In this document: one piece after another, positions 1 to 11,113 of the stretch
Numbering within the stretch: position 1 is the stretch's first letter
Layout of the letters: every line of letters begins with the position of its first letter
Assembly (NCBI GenBank): GCA_029216955.1
Contig: JANAVB010005597.1
Coordinates: 43,130,035 to 43,194,034 of the forward strand
Source of the DNA: Iris pallida
Lineage: Eukaryota; Streptophyta; Magnoliopsida; Asparagales; Iridaceae
DNA length: 64,000 nt
Reading direction: 5' to 3'
Notes under the pieces: model-generated
What the model was told of the DNA's origin: nothing
Databases searched by the model: none
Seen by the model: the letters and a program-made list of their open reading frames with translations, nothing else
Position numbers and translations under genes: made by a program

Positions 1-88
1 CCCCCTCCGGCGACCCCTACCCCCCCATCGAGCTCCTCCTCCTCGAGCTCCTCCTCCCCCAATCCGAGCTCCTCCTCCTCGAGCTCAG
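1..88 (+). other. Possible end of a Ser/Pro-rich coding exon
   Basis: The first 88 bases read without a stop in frame 1 as a Pro/Ser-rich stretch built from an imperfect GAGCTCCTCCTCCTC repeat. They end in CAG followed by GTAAAC, a good plant splice donor. The AT-rich sequence after it resembles a first intron. It could equally be 5' UTR or a chance low-complexity frame, because the window edge cuts it off. No domain is recognisable. Confidence 0.2.
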
Positions 89-902
89 GTAAACCCTAAC
101 CTAACTCCTCTCCCTCCTCCTCCTCCTCCACTCCGCACACACCCACTGTCTGTGCAGTTCTGATACTTCGACCCGGGACAGTTGTTTGGACACTGACACG
201 ACCCTTGGACACATTTGTATGCACACAAACACATACGACCCCTCTTGACATGTTTTGGGTTTTATTTAGGTTGTGGTGTTTGGCAGTTGAAATGCAATCT
301 CAGGTTTTTCTGAGATTGAGTTTGGAATTTCTGAGATACAAGATTGGGTTTAGTTTGTTGACTGTGAGTTGATTTGGGGGTTTGAGTTAAATTGAATGTT
401 TAGAAGTTGTTGGTTGTATACTCAGTTTCCTGAGATATATGTATGTGGAATAGAAATGTGTTGGCTTGGTATGTTTAGTTCATATATGTAGAGTAGTGAT
501 ATATAGCTGAGATTATATATGCATGAGATTCATGTGGGGTAAGGTTATGATATATAGGGGCTTGCTATATTTGGATTTGAGATGATGTATATATCTCTAT
601 GTTGCAATCTCAGTTTCTGAGTAGATATGTATATATATACTTTGATACATATAGATGACTTTGGGTTGTTTAGAGTTTATTTGTTCTCTTAGAGGCCAAG
701 GGTTTAGCCCATTGGGTTTTCTTTAGATTCAATGTGTGTGTGGATTTGAGATGATGTATATATACTCAGCAAGAAACAGACCCTTCTCCCCCTCCCTTTG
801 TCCGTTCTCTTAGAGGCCAAGGGTTTAGCCCCTTGGGTTTTGTTTAGATTCAATGTGTGTGTGGGTTAAATTGGAGAGTTTGAGAGTGAGTTCTAGTGTG
901 TC
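89..902. other. AT-rich, intron-like non-coding DNA
   Basis: No coding frame of any quality is visible. The base composition is T-rich with many TGAGAT and TATATG words, as in plant introns. It holds the direct repeat listed separately. If the donor at 88/89 is real, this is intron sequence that is later interrupted by mobile-element debris. Confidence 0.35.
683..864. repeat. Direct repeat of about 60 bp, 121 bp apart
   Basis: A block starting GTTCTCTTAGAGGCCAAGGG at 683 recurs at 804 with only a few substitutions and runs through AATGTGTGTGTGG. The spacer includes a GATTTGAGATGATG word that is also present near 575, so the region seems to have grown by local duplication. Confidence 0.7.
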
Positions 903-1082
903 AGGCATTACAAAATTGTACAAGTCTTATTCGGTTTTCGGATTTGGACCGAAGTCGAAACCCAAAAGTGAAACCGAATTAGAAATTTTAGTATTTTAAA
1001 AACCAAAACCGAACCAATTTTTTTTAAATGATTCGGTTCAGTTCGCTTTTCGGTCCAAAACCGAATAATGCTCATGCCTAGT
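903..1082. mobile_element. Possible small MITE with imperfect inverted ends
   Basis: The segment opens with CAGGCATTACAA and closes with AATGCTCATGCCTAG. Inside each end lie CGGTTTTCGG/TTGGACCGAA words in inverted orientation (near 935-955 and 1040-1065). Size, palindromic layout and the repeated ACCGAA words fit a hAT-like miniature element. The ends match only imperfectly and I could not define a target duplication. Confidence 0.4.
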
Positions 1083-1143
1083 AATATGTATGTATGCCTG
1101 ATATTTAAGAAAATTAATAAATTTCCACACCGTTTATTCGAAT

Positions 1144-1145
<2 letters not shown>

Positions 1146-1191
<46 letters not shown>
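1146..1191. repeat. (TA)n microsatellite
   Basis: About 23 uninterrupted TA units. It creates a spurious short Tyr-Ile reading frame on the minus strand, which is not a gene. Confidence 0.97.
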
Positions 1192-1195
<4 letters not shown>

Positions 1196-1262
1196 GAGAT
1201 ATCCTTCGGGAGATTGCTAGTTAGAGAAATGGAAAAGTGCTTTAATTTTCTTGTTGGGAAAA

Positions 1263-1560
1263 TGTCACGACCCGCACCCGGATATACGGGTACGGATATG
1301 TGGGCCATGCCCAGCCTACGCCGCTATGTGAGTGTTAGGAAGAACTGATATCAGTTGGTATCAGTTTATAGGTAAAGGGGGGGGGGGGAATTTTAGAATC
1401 AAGTATCAGTCAACCTTTCCTATCTTGGTATGAAATATCTGATATGAAGAGGATATGATATCAATTCGAGTAGAGGAATTGGCTTGGGGCATAGGCTAAT
1501 AGGTCATGTACACTCATGTGCACTGGTATGCACTGATGTGCAAGTGATGAAGGGGAGGAA
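1263..1560 (-). mobile_element. Antisense LTR-end fragment, related to the gag-only gypsy LTR
   Basis: TGTCACGACCCGCACCC at 1263, followed by CCAGCCTACGCCG near 1311, is the reverse complement of the type of terminus seen at 7420-7480 and 31560-31620 (CGTAGGCTGGGC ... GGTGCGGGTCGTGACA). The rest to about 1560 has no coding content and only loosely resembles that LTR. It includes a G(12) run at about 1378. I take it as a truncated solo LTR on the minus strand. The inner boundary is uncertain. Confidence 0.5.
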
Positions 1561-1774
1561 AGGGTCAAGTGTAAGGCAGGCTAGGGGAACTACCCAGTAG
1601 GCAGTGAGCTCAGGTAGGCAGAGCCATGCCCCGCCCGAGTTGCACCCCTACACACGACCATGTCTCTCTACTATAATATACACTAGGAAGTTCGACTTAG
1701 TCAACTCAACTTCACCCAGTTTGACTAGTTACTGTGCTGAACATGTGTGTCCATCTTTGCAGAATTATTTCCAA

Positions 1775-2602
1775 ATGAATATGAAATACTACTTGCAGAA
1801 TAGTTTATGGATGTACAATCGTCGTCCTGATGATATGTGTGGTGTGCGGGATGAATACATAGCGGGAGTAGAGCAGTTCCTGCAGTTTGCTAAGGCGTTC
1901 CCTCAGTACATGGACGGCACCAAAATTAAGTGTCCGTGTGTGAAATGTCATAACGTAAAATATTATCCAGAAGTGGAAGTGATATATCATTTGTACTCGA
2001 GGGATTTCACGCCTAATTACTATCAGTGGACCACACACGGAGAACTTGTGTCTTTAGCATCAGAGCCGGAGCCTTATGTTGAGCCGTATATGCATGCGAG
2101 AACAGATTTTATTTCAGATAATCATGCATACGACGACGGATACGTAAACATGGTTTTCGACGCTGCGAGGACTAGTTTCGTTCATGATGCAGCTGAGGAC
2201 GCACCGAATGTCGATGCTGCAAAGTTTATGAAGTTGCTGGAGAATACAAGGACTCCATTGTATCCTGGTTGTGAGGATCATTCACCATTGGAGGTGGTTA
2301 CAAGACTGTTGAGCATTAAGTCAGATTTTAACATGTCGCAAGAATGCTACAACCGAGTGTTGGAGTTGATTATAGAGATCTTGCCGGCGGGTGCTAAGTT
2401 ACCTAAAGACTTCTAACGGTCTAAGAGGATGGTGAGATCGCTCTGGATGGGATACGAGAAAATCGGTTCTTGTCGCAATGGGTGCATGTTGTACTACAAA
2501 GACGACAAGAACGCAGATGTGTACAGATTTTGTGGTGCTGATCGCTATATTTGTTCTAGGCCGAGTTTGTTCGGCTATAAGAGGAGGCGTCTGCTGTGCT
2601 AG
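1775..2602 (+). pseudogene. CACTA (En/Spm) TNP2-type transposase, N-terminal remnant
   Basis: From the ATG at 1775 the frame opens with the transposase-associated domain: WMYNRRPD, then DEYIAGVEQF, MDGTKIKCPCVKC and the closing YYQWTTHGE. It continues into the start of the TNP2 region (LYPGCEDHSPLE, then SDFNMSQECYN). An in-frame TAA at 2414 breaks it. After the stop the same frame still reads YEKIGSCRNGCMLYYKDD and a C-x2-C pair (CRFCG-like) up to the TAG at 2600. The DDE catalytic core of TNP2 is absent, so this is an internally deleted, non-functional copy. A possible splice acceptor (TTTGCAG) lies at 1755-1761, just upstream of the ATG. It belongs to the element whose other parts are at 2603-3902 and 31621-32066. 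Confidence 0.8.
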
Positions 2603-3244
2603 TGCGCCAGCAGAGGGAGGGGCTGGTACTTCCTCCCAGCCGCCTACGGCTCCATCGCCGGACGACCTCTGGATGACCGCCGTTGGCGGTCTTCAGAAGG
2701 GTACGTACTACGGTACAGGATCCTACGGTACGTATTTGGCTTCAGAGTCATCCCGAGCCCCCTCTGTCAGTGTGCAGTCTCCGGCTTCGCAGGCGTCGTC
2801 ACGAGCTCAGGATATTCGCGTCAGATCGACGAGCTGCATCGCGAGTTGCAACAGCAGATTCCTGATCACCTTACCGCAGAGCGACGATCCCACCCTCCGA
2901 TGATCACCGGACGATTTGATGCGGTCGAGCGCAGTATACAGGAGCTGATGAGTCTGCAGCAGGCTACAGCTGCCAGCTTGCACACGCTCACCGAGTCTAC
3001 ACAGCACACAGAGCGTAGACAGGTCGAGCTGGAGGGATCGCAGAGGACCATGTCTGCCTCACTCACTCAGGTATCGTCTTCGATTGAGGAGAGTACTCAG
3101 AGGATGGTGAGTACCCTTGCTGCGCATGGTGAGCGACTGTGAGAGCTGGAGGAGATACGTCCTTCCGGTCCATCGACGGCGCCGACTCCAGATATTGCAC
3201 TGCCTCCTACTGCCCCTACGGCAGGGGTGCTAGTGATCCAGTAG
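2603..3244 (+). pseudogene. CACTA second-protein remnant (Ptta/En-Spm-like) with coiled coil
   Basis: Directly after the TNP2 remnant, one frame gives DLWMTAVGGLQKGTYYGTGS, close to the W..A.GG..KGRVYGLGS signature of the plant Ptta/En-Spm transposase family. A frameshift near 2815-2846 leads to a frame rich in Glu, Gln, Ser and Thr (RQIDELHRELQQQ onward), likely a coiled coil. This frame is stopped by TGA at 3140 and readable again to TAG at 3242. The juxtaposition with a TNP2 N-terminus suggests an internal deletion removed the transposase core. The family assignment rests on one short motif. Confidence 0.55.
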
Positions 3245-3544
3245 ATTTTCTTATCATCTTTGTATGTATTGGCCCTATGGACCCAGTGACCGTTCTGTAC
3301 ACTGATTTTTATTATTATTTGACTCTGTTGGACATGTATGTTTGTGATATTTAATTTGTTGGTATTTTTATTGAGTACATGTATGATATTTAGTTGTAGA
3401 CTGTTATGATGGGAGACTGTTATTCATCTATTAGTTGTTGACTGTTATGATGGAAGACTGTTAATTATGATGATATCTGTGACGGGGATGACAAATATAC
3501 CTACGCTGGATTATAAGCGATGATCTGATATACAAAGGAGGTGT
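3245..3544. other. Non-coding 3' part of the decayed CACTA element
   Basis: No gene seen. It contains two copies of a GACTGTTATGATGG.AGACTGTTA unit (about 3399-3425 and 3439-3465), and reads like the 3' untranslated part of the preceding gene remnant before the hairpin. Confidence 0.5.
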
Positions 3545-3902
3545 TGCCCAAATTTTAAAAAAATATAATATATATTTTTGTGATGATGTGTGTCTGTGTT
3601 TACAGTGTATGTAAAATATAGTGTTCAGAACTATCGATAGTTTCGATTACTGTTGTATATTTTATCTTGGACAGAAAGAGCAACTGTTCAGGGTGTACTT
3701 CTGAGAGCTTCATTATCACATCCTTCACTCTCTCGGGACGTCGTACAGGATCCCGAGAAGGTGAAGGACGTGAAGAGGAAGCTCTGAGAAGTGTACCCTG
3801 AACTGTTGCTCTTTCTATCCAAGATAAAACATAGAACAGTAAGCGAAACTGTCGATGGTTCGAACACTGTACTTTACACACACTATAAACACAGACACAC
3901 AG
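3545..3902. repeat. Long inverted repeat (hairpin), right arm split by a retrotransposon
   Basis: The left arm (about 3545-3738) contains GTGTGTCTGTGTTTACAGTG, then CAGAACTATCGATAG, TATCTTGGACAGAAAGAGCA and ACTTCTGAGAGCTT. The right arm carries the reverse complements in opposite order: AAGCTCTGAGAAGTGTACCC, TGCTCTTTCTATCCAAGATA, CTGTCGATGGTTCG and TATAAACACAGACACACAG. It is cut at 3902 by the gag-only element and resumes at 31626 with CATAACAAAAATATACATTA, the complement of the outermost left arm (about 3545-3590). Each arm is close to 190 bp with a very small loop. Confidence 0.8.
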
Positions 3903-6900
3903 TGTAGCACCCACTTTTTAAAATAAGGGTATTTAAGTCATTTTAGTCATTTTGTGATTTTCTAGATATTAATGACTTGTGTTTGATTTAGCTTTTGGTT
4001 TAACTTTAGAAAATCCACATTAGAGGCTAACCATGACATATGAGGATTATCTAGCTAATTAGAATTTATTTTAGGCTTTGGTTCAACCTAGAAGGCCATT
4101 TGACTATTTGTAGGCTATTTAATTAATTGGCCTTTTAAGCCTTTCTGTTAATGGACTTAAACTCAACTTAGATAGAGAAGAGGGGCCCGTGAACCAACCC
4201 TAACCCTAGTAGGACATGTATGGCTGGCCAAAACAGGAAACCCCCCCTCCCTATATAAGCATTGCATTAGTTTTGACACCCCCTTTACAAAACCCTAGTT
4301 TCCAGCTCTCCAAAATCCTAACTTTCTCATCCGACCTCCGTTTCACCTCAAACGAAGTGCGTTGTGATCATGGAAAGGAGGAGAATTTGCTGGAGCATTG
4401 CTAGCAAGGAGTTGGAGGCGTTTGCTCGGTGGAAACTGGTCGTCTCATTGATCGAGGAGTCAGTTTTATTGGTATTTTAACTCTCAATAGGTAACCACCT
4501 AAACACTATAGTTTCTCCTAATTTTTCTTCATGGTAGCATGCATCTAGGTACCCTAGACCCACCTATGAAGTTTGGTTAAGTTTCGTGTCTGTTTGATAG
4601 GCGTGTCGGACACGTATCGGATTAGGGTTTAATGTGTTCGATGAATTGTCGCTTAGATTTCAATACTGTTATTATTGCAAACTAATTTCACAATTTGATA
4701 GCCCTAGATGTAGGGATTCCTAAACCCTAGATTTGTGCAAGAGTCGACGCGTATTCGTGTCCAAAACTGGACACGCACGCGTAGTACGAGGACCGCGCGC
4801 GTGTCCTGTTGCTGCCGTGTCCGTTCTCGCTGGACACGGTGACTCGATGCGAGAAAATTGGTGAGTGGCTAGGGGCCATGTCTGACATGGTGCTCATAAA
4901 TTTTGGTAGGGTTTCGTGGAGAATCGAAGGAGAAATCGACGTGGCATCGATTTCGGCCTATCGCGTGCGCGTTGGTTTGCAGCGTCCGATATGCACGTCG
5001 TGCGGTTCAGACACGTATCGAGAGTCCAGTGCAGACACGTAGACATGTAGCCCTATAGGTGGGCTACGTGTACGAGCAACCACGTGTCCTAATTCGCTCT
5101 GTGTCGAGCCCTAGGTCGCGTGACACGCATGCACGAGAACTGGATCCCAGTTGGGCACGCACGTATCTTGGACACTTCGTGTCCTATTTCTTGGACACAG
5201 TGACACCTGCACCTCATGTTCAAACACGTGACACTTTACCAACCTTTGGTTTCTAGCATTAGTAGGTTTTTCGATGTTTTAGTTCATGTTAAGCTTTGGA
5301 TAGAGTATCGAGTTTTAGGTTTCAGAACTTGTTTTTATTGTTTTAGTTTCCTTTTTGATTCTGATTATTTCGAATGTATTTTCTGGGTAAAACCCAACCT
5401 ACAAATCCTTTTTAACCCCATCTGTGTGATACCTATTAGCTTGCAACATCGAGAGGGTTGAGTTCGAGTTTTGGTTTGAGTATCGGGTTAATTCAGCTTT
5501 CCCTTTCCTGTTTCAGTTTCCTGTTGTTGATATGTTTTGTTCAGTTTAGAATGTAATTCCTATATTAGCCAAACCTACAGAACCTATTTGACCACAAGTA
5601 TATGATACCTATTAGTTGTATGATGGATAGGCTATGATTCGAGTTGGTTTAGATATAGGGTATTTGGGTTGTACCTAAATAGGATATCAAAGAAGATAGC
5701 TAGATTTCCTATAACTGAGATTTAGAGAGTAGGTATTTGACTATGGCTGATATTGGGTTGAATTAGGCTTGATTTAAGACTGAGTTCAGTTTCAATACTT
5801 GTTAGTTAGAATTTGGGGTTAATGCCAAGTTTAGTTGACTGATTAAGTTGGAATTGGTTACACCAAGTTCAGATTTTAGGTTGACTTTAGGTTCAGATTT
5901 TAGGTTGACTGATTTCAGTGATGCCTAGTATAGTTAGCTATTAGTCCAATTTGTTAATACAAGTTTAGTTAGGATTTGTAATGTCCAGTTTAGTTAATTG
6001 ATTAGTTTAGGATGGTTTGTTGAAGATTAGAATAGAAATCTGATTTTGAGTGTATTAATAGTTGGTAGGATTTTGGTATTAAGATGTACTTTGGTAATTG
6101 ATATGTAGGACACGTATCTTGATAAATTGGTATTGATACTCTAAGATAGCAATTTTCACCTTTAGCTTGAAAAACCTAAGATACCACCAACTCAATACCC
6201 AAAATCAACTCTAAGACTAGTAGTGACCTAAAATTTGACTTGTAGACTAGTTGACCAAACTTTGACCTAGTTTGACTAGTCTGGTTGACCAAAGTTGACC
6301 CAAGGTTGACTTTGACTTAGATTGCCCCAAATCATGTAGAAATTGCATTGAAGGCTTTCCTTATGATATTTTAGACTGTATTATGACATGTGGTTGTTTT
6401 AAATAGGATCTTATTACGCCAGTCCAGTCACTTTTCATCATCAGCAGTTCGAATTGCCAGGCGAGTACATTCTCTGATCTTTTCATGCTTCTTTGGATAT
6501 GTACTCTTGTTATAGACTAGTATACTTGATGCTGAAACGACGTTCACACGGATCAGTACCCTCTGGATCTTTTCATGCGATGTTATCCCCTCGGATACAT
6601 CGAGTATGTCATGTTCATGTACTTTATCATGGTCATCATGTACTCCATGTATTCACATTTATCAATGTGCACTCATATGTTATTCATGTACACTCATGAC
6701 CATATGAGCTCCATGTATACAGTAGTTGTTATCCATGTGCAATAACATAACATGCTTTGATCCTTGTGTATTGGTTGGGGGCAGGGAGAGTGTAGTTGGT
6801 TATGTGATCATTATCCCCAGTAGTTATCTATGTGCATTCCGTAGCTGTATCCATGTGCAACCCAAGCTGTTTACATAACCAATTCATGCTCTGATTCACG

Positions 6901-7480
6901 TAGAAGGTTATATTCTTATTTATCATATTATATCTCAGTTTATATCTTCTCTCTGGTTGATTTCTCTTTACAGCGATTCATGTATAGTTTTCTATAGCTT
7001 GCTTTATATGTCCATTCCTGATATGAACTGTTGTGAGAGATATGTGCTCGTTCCGTCCTGACTGAGCATGTTAAAATTTTTATAGGTGATGATGAGGAGT
7101 ACGGTCCTACTTATTATGGCATTGGCTTAGATGACACTGGCGACGCGGACCCACAGGAGGATCCCACAGTCGCTGAGGACTTGCCCATAGTCTAGCTGAG
7201 GCTTAGTACTTATTTGTATTTTCTGTTTGATACTTTATGAGTTGTACTAGAGATTATTTCTGGTGGTTTACACCTAGACTTTTATTGTGACTCTCTTGAG
7301 ATTCATTCTTCTATTCCATCTTAGTATTGTGATTGAGTTACTATTATTACTCTCCATTCGGAGTTTATTTTAGTATGTGTTAGATACTGTGACTCAGGAC
7401 AGCGTTCTACCGCCGACACTGCGGCATAGGCTGGGCGTTCGTTACTTCTCATGCCCTTGCACTTGGTGCGGGTCGTAACA
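3903..7480 (+). repeat. 5' LTR of the gag-only gypsy element
   Basis: 3578 bp, TG...CA ends. It is nearly identical along its length to 28044-31620. The first third is rich in GGACACG words (for example 4600-5230). Motifs include a telomere-like AACCCTAACCCTAG at about 4196 and TATATAAG at 4252 as a TATA candidate. Several short open frames here are not supported as genes. A small acidic exon-like frame near the 3' end is listed separately. Confidence 0.95.
7085..7195 (+). other. Short acidic exon-like frame inside the LTR
   Basis: After TTTTTATAG, which looks like a splice acceptor, the LTR reads GDDEEYGPTYYGIGLDD and onward, 36 residues rich in Asp and Glu, to a TAG. The same frame, with few changes and an intact stop, is present in the other LTR at 31225-31335. 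A similar-sized acidic frame sits at the corresponding place of the Tekay LTRs. It has no start codon of its own. It could be a spliced exon or simply part of a conserved RNA sequence. Confidence 0.35.
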
Positions 7481-7510
7481 TATTTTTAGTGGTGGCCCAT
7501 GCAGGTCAGT
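7481..7510 (+). other. Primer-binding region of the gag-only element (unusual)
   Basis: Directly after the 5' LTR comes TATTTTTAGTGGTGGCCCAT, then GCAGGTC. The usual initiator-Met complement TGGTATCAGAGC is absent. The same position of the Tekay element (34891 onward) has TGGTTTAAGTGGTGGCGCAT followed by GCAGGTC, so TGGTGGC(G/C)CATGCAGG is the probable primer site in both. I cannot name the tRNA. Confidence 0.5.
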
Positions 7511-10146
7511 CCAATCACAACTAGTGTGATTTCGTAGTGGTACTCAAACTAGAGTATCATTACAGCCTGCAGTAGGATATAAGATATAAGTTAAGGTACT
7601 CAATCACATTAGGAAAACTCTTATCAAACTCCTGCTGTTAATTGTCTCCTTTTGAAAACAACTGTCCTTCCTTGATGATTTTTTCTTCTTTTTCAGTAAT
7701 TGATTCCTTGTTCGATCTGTCTTCAAGATAGTTAAGGAGACACAATTTCATCTCTTCGGTCCATGTAGGACCAGATTCGCATTAGTGCGATGTCTTGGTA
7801 GTACAGCAATTTAGTTGTATTGTTACGAGCCTGCTATAGAGTATTGGAAGTAAAGTTTTAGAATGAGAGGATACCCAATCACTATTAGAATTTTTTAAGA
7901 GATTCCTGGGACGACTCTTGAGAATCTCATTTTGAGCTTCGATTTAAATTCCCTTTCCCTTATTTTAATCCACCTTCCTCCCTTGATTCTTATATCTTGT
8001 TTGAACTCTTTTTTCCAATACCCTTACTTTCTTGTGTTTAATAATGGTTAGAAAGATGGCTACACTGCTATATACTCATTGGTTAAATACATGGCTAGAA
8101 GAATTACATTAAGGAATTGGAATACACGGAGACTTTGATTAAGTTATAAGGAAGTTTTTCTAAATGGATGATTTAACGATTAGTAGTTTGTAAGTTGGGA
8201 TATTACCAAGGAAATTTATCTCGAAGATTCTAAGTAGTAATCACCAGAGGATTATGAAATTATATTCGATACTGGAGGAAAATAGTTAGAATCTATATAA
8301 ATCGATTTCAGGAATTGATGTGATTCATGAATTATTGGATTATAATTATACATCTTTGAACGTATATAGATTGGTTTGATAATGAAAAAAAAGGGTGACA
8401 GTATGAACTATTAAATTGAGTCGTACAAGTTGCGATGTATATGATTATTGAATTTCAATTTAAGTGGAAGCAATGATATTAAATTTTTTGGTTAGAAGAT
8501 CGGAAAGATATGAAAACGATTGTTTTGGAAGAGAAAAAAAAATATCTCAAATTTTGAATCGTGTCAATTGATTGAAGATTTAAAAATCTAATTAGATTTT
8601 GGTTTAAGAAGTAGTGATTATGTTGCAATGACTTAAAAAGAGAAATTATGGTCGATAAGTGCATTAAAATACTGAGCTGTAAATGCTAGATTGCCGTGAT
8701 AAGCTAAGTATCTATTTTGAGGATTATTTGAGACAAGTTGGGAGTTTTTAAAGTTATGAAGTGATATAGAATTTTATGGATTCATGATTCATTAACTCTG
8801 GAGTTTAAAGTTGGATTGAAATGTTAAATTTTGGAAAGGTTAGTAGTAATATGATAAAAGTTACTATGAGGTTTATGAAAAGGATTTATATGTTAGTCGT
8901 GATTAGATTGGATGGCTTAGAGTGAATACAATTGAGGTAGTTATTTTGAAATATTTTTTAAAGGAATGTAATGGTAGGCCACCAAGGTAACCTTAATGAG
9001 ATAGAAGTGTTCCACACTAATTGCCATATCACTCATGACTATGATAGTAGTATATACTCCAGTGTTGTTAGTCGTCTGCAAAACTATGTGACTGTATCTC
9101 AATCTTGACTTACTCAACCTTCCCTCAAACCTAGATCTTTCATTGTGACTTTCTAACCGTTTGTATTTGATCGTTCCTTAAGAGTATTTGCCTTTAGTAC
9201 TGTGTCCCTAAATTATTTTACTGGATTCTTAATTAAATTTATTTCATGCTTCAACTTGATTTCCTTTATTCTTGTATTCGTTGTCACCTCTTGAACCCTT
9301 ACCATGATACTAAATTACTTTCTGACTTAAATTCGAGATCCAACCATGACTCAATTCTTTCGATCCGACATGTGATGGTGTTCTTCTTGTTTCTTTAAAT
9401 GCTTAATGTTGTACCTTATCTTAATTGTTGACCAGCTTAGTTAAGGATCTTGGACTATTTTTTCTTCTTCATCATTACCTCCCTTACTTATACTTGACTA
9501 CCTTATGTTGCTAATTTAGCCTTAGTTTTGCAAGCTTATCTCTTTTTTTCGAGCTTGATCATGACATATTTTATTGGGTCGACCCACTAACATATTGTCT
9601 AATCAGAACCGGTGTATGATGGTCTGATCAACCTAGTGCACTTTGGTTTGCTTTCATATATTACTCTATGTGGATGAGACTCTAGGGCATATATCTCATC
9701 CACGACAGTTTGGCAATTCTCTTTGAATTATTTTCGTCGTCTATGAACCACGTATTGTACTCAATAGCATCGTCTTTGAACTCTTTTTGCTTTTGTCTTT
9801 CACATATTTCAGAAAGACAGGGCACTGTACTTAATAGGTCAACCCAGGGTATCACGTTTTAGCTTCCTTATAAAAAGGAGGATATTGACTTATTTCTATA
9901 TTCTCGCAGTATTCTTTAGAATTTCAATAGTGTTGAATTCTAAACCCTTGATCGCGACCAGTCGACTTGGTCATTCTCCTTATCATCCAATGTTTGGAAC
10001 CTTATTCAATTGAATTAATTCAATTGTGACATGGATTTCAAATCTTGGATACTCGTGCTCAGACTTCAATGACCTCGTTCTCCATCTTGCCAAACCTCGA
10101 TTCATCCTGTAATTGATCAACTTAGATCATATCGAGACTAAAATTT

Positions 10147-10188
<42 letters not shown>
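7511..10188. other. Internal non-coding DNA of the gag-only element
   Basis: 2.7 kb with no recognisable protein and only short chance frames. Two diverged copies of a roughly 240-bp unit follow one another (about 7505-7680 and 7770-7950), sharing the order TAGTG.GAT, GGTAGTAC or GGTACTC, AGCCTGC, CAATCAC and AACTCTT-like blocks. This may be leader RNA with packaging signals, or a decayed pol region. No RT or integrase motif is visible. Confidence 0.5.

Positions 10189-10193
<5 letters not shown>
10150..10193. repeat. (TA)n microsatellite, the insertion site of the Tat element
   Basis: About 22 TA units end exactly where the Tat LTR begins. The last five bases (ATATA, 10189-10193) are the target duplication matched at 26992-26996. 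A TA run was probably the target. Confidence 0.95.
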
Positions 10194-10197
<4 letters not shown>

Positions 10198-11099
10198 TGC
10201 AAAAACAAAAGTATGAACCTTTATTGATACAAACTTTGTAAAAGATTACAATTTGAATTCTGGGAATGGTACAACTTTAGGAATCCAATCTAGATGACGA
10301 TTGCTTTATCCCTTGGACGATGTGAACTTTGAAGACGAAGCCTTTGAAGTTGAAAACAACTCTGGAAACTGAAGGCAAAAGCCTCGGATGTTGAAGGCAA
10401 AAGCCTCGGAAGAATGCAGCAGCACTTGGGCAAGAACTTCTGAACTCTCTGATCTCTGATTATTGATTCGTGATCCCCTTGAATGAAGACTTGAAACTCT
10501 ATTTATAGAGTTCTGAGAAATAACTAACTTTTAGTTATTCTGGACTGCGCGTGATGGATTGCGCAGCAATTGGTTTGCGCAGCCATGGACTGCGCAGGCA
10601 GTTGTTGGATCATGGGTTAACTGTCTTGGACACATGGCATCATTCGATTGAAATGCGCATGATCGTGCATAGGCAGTTGCCACGAAATGAGCAATTGATG
10701 GCATGAATGCCACGTGTACTTTATCATTTGTACTGGTAGAACGCGCACATTGAACTGCGCAGACTTTGGTCTGCGTCGACTTCACTTGCACAGGAAATGG
10801 ATTGCGCCGACTTGATTTGCGCAGACATGGATTGCGCTGCCAGCTGTCCTCGAGCACCGTGCTGCACGATTAAACGAACGGTCGTCTCGATCTTCGTACT
10901 GTCAGTTGTCAGAAGATTTGATTTGTGTCAGATAATGATGACTTTTGCCACGTCAGCTTGCGCAGTTGAGAGTGTGCGCAATCGATCCTGCGCAATCTGA
11001 ATGGTGCGCAATCTGTTGTCTGTGCAAATCATGTGAAAGTTGTATTTCTTGATTTTCTGACTTTGTTGATGTGTGCCATTTGATTTTTTAGGACCTACA
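10194..11099 (-). repeat. 3' LTR of the Tat element
   Basis: 906 bp. On the minus strand it begins TGTAGGTCC and ends TTTTTGCAAACA. CTATAAATAG (plus 10499-10508) is the TATA box, and an AATAAA lies about 30 bases before the minus-strand end. The LTR holds ten TGCGCA hexamers, for example near 10557, 10571, 10588, 10756, 10958, 10974, 10987 and 11005. In plus orientation it lies just upstream of the antisense PMD gene and may supply part of its promoter. Confidence 0.96.
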
Positions 11100-11113
11100 A
11101 GACCCCCTTCAAA
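11100..11113 (-). other. Polypurine tract of the Tat element
   Basis: Minus strand reads TTGAAGGGGGTCT and then the 3' LTR start TGTAGG. This purine run directly before the LTR is the expected plus-strand primer and confirms minus-strand polarity. Confidence 0.85.

Noticed and set aside
1114..1308. Minus-strand frame with repeated Tyr-Ile
   Set aside because: It is translation of a (TA)n microsatellite.
4190..4215. Telomere-like AACCCTAACCCTAG
   Set aside because: Only two units, present in both LTRs, so it is part of the LTR and not a telomeric tract.
5059..5461. Short open frames in the gag-only LTR, repeated at 29199-29601
   Set aside because: They lie in non-coding LTR sequence, lack recognisable domains, and differ between copies in ways that do not spare codons.
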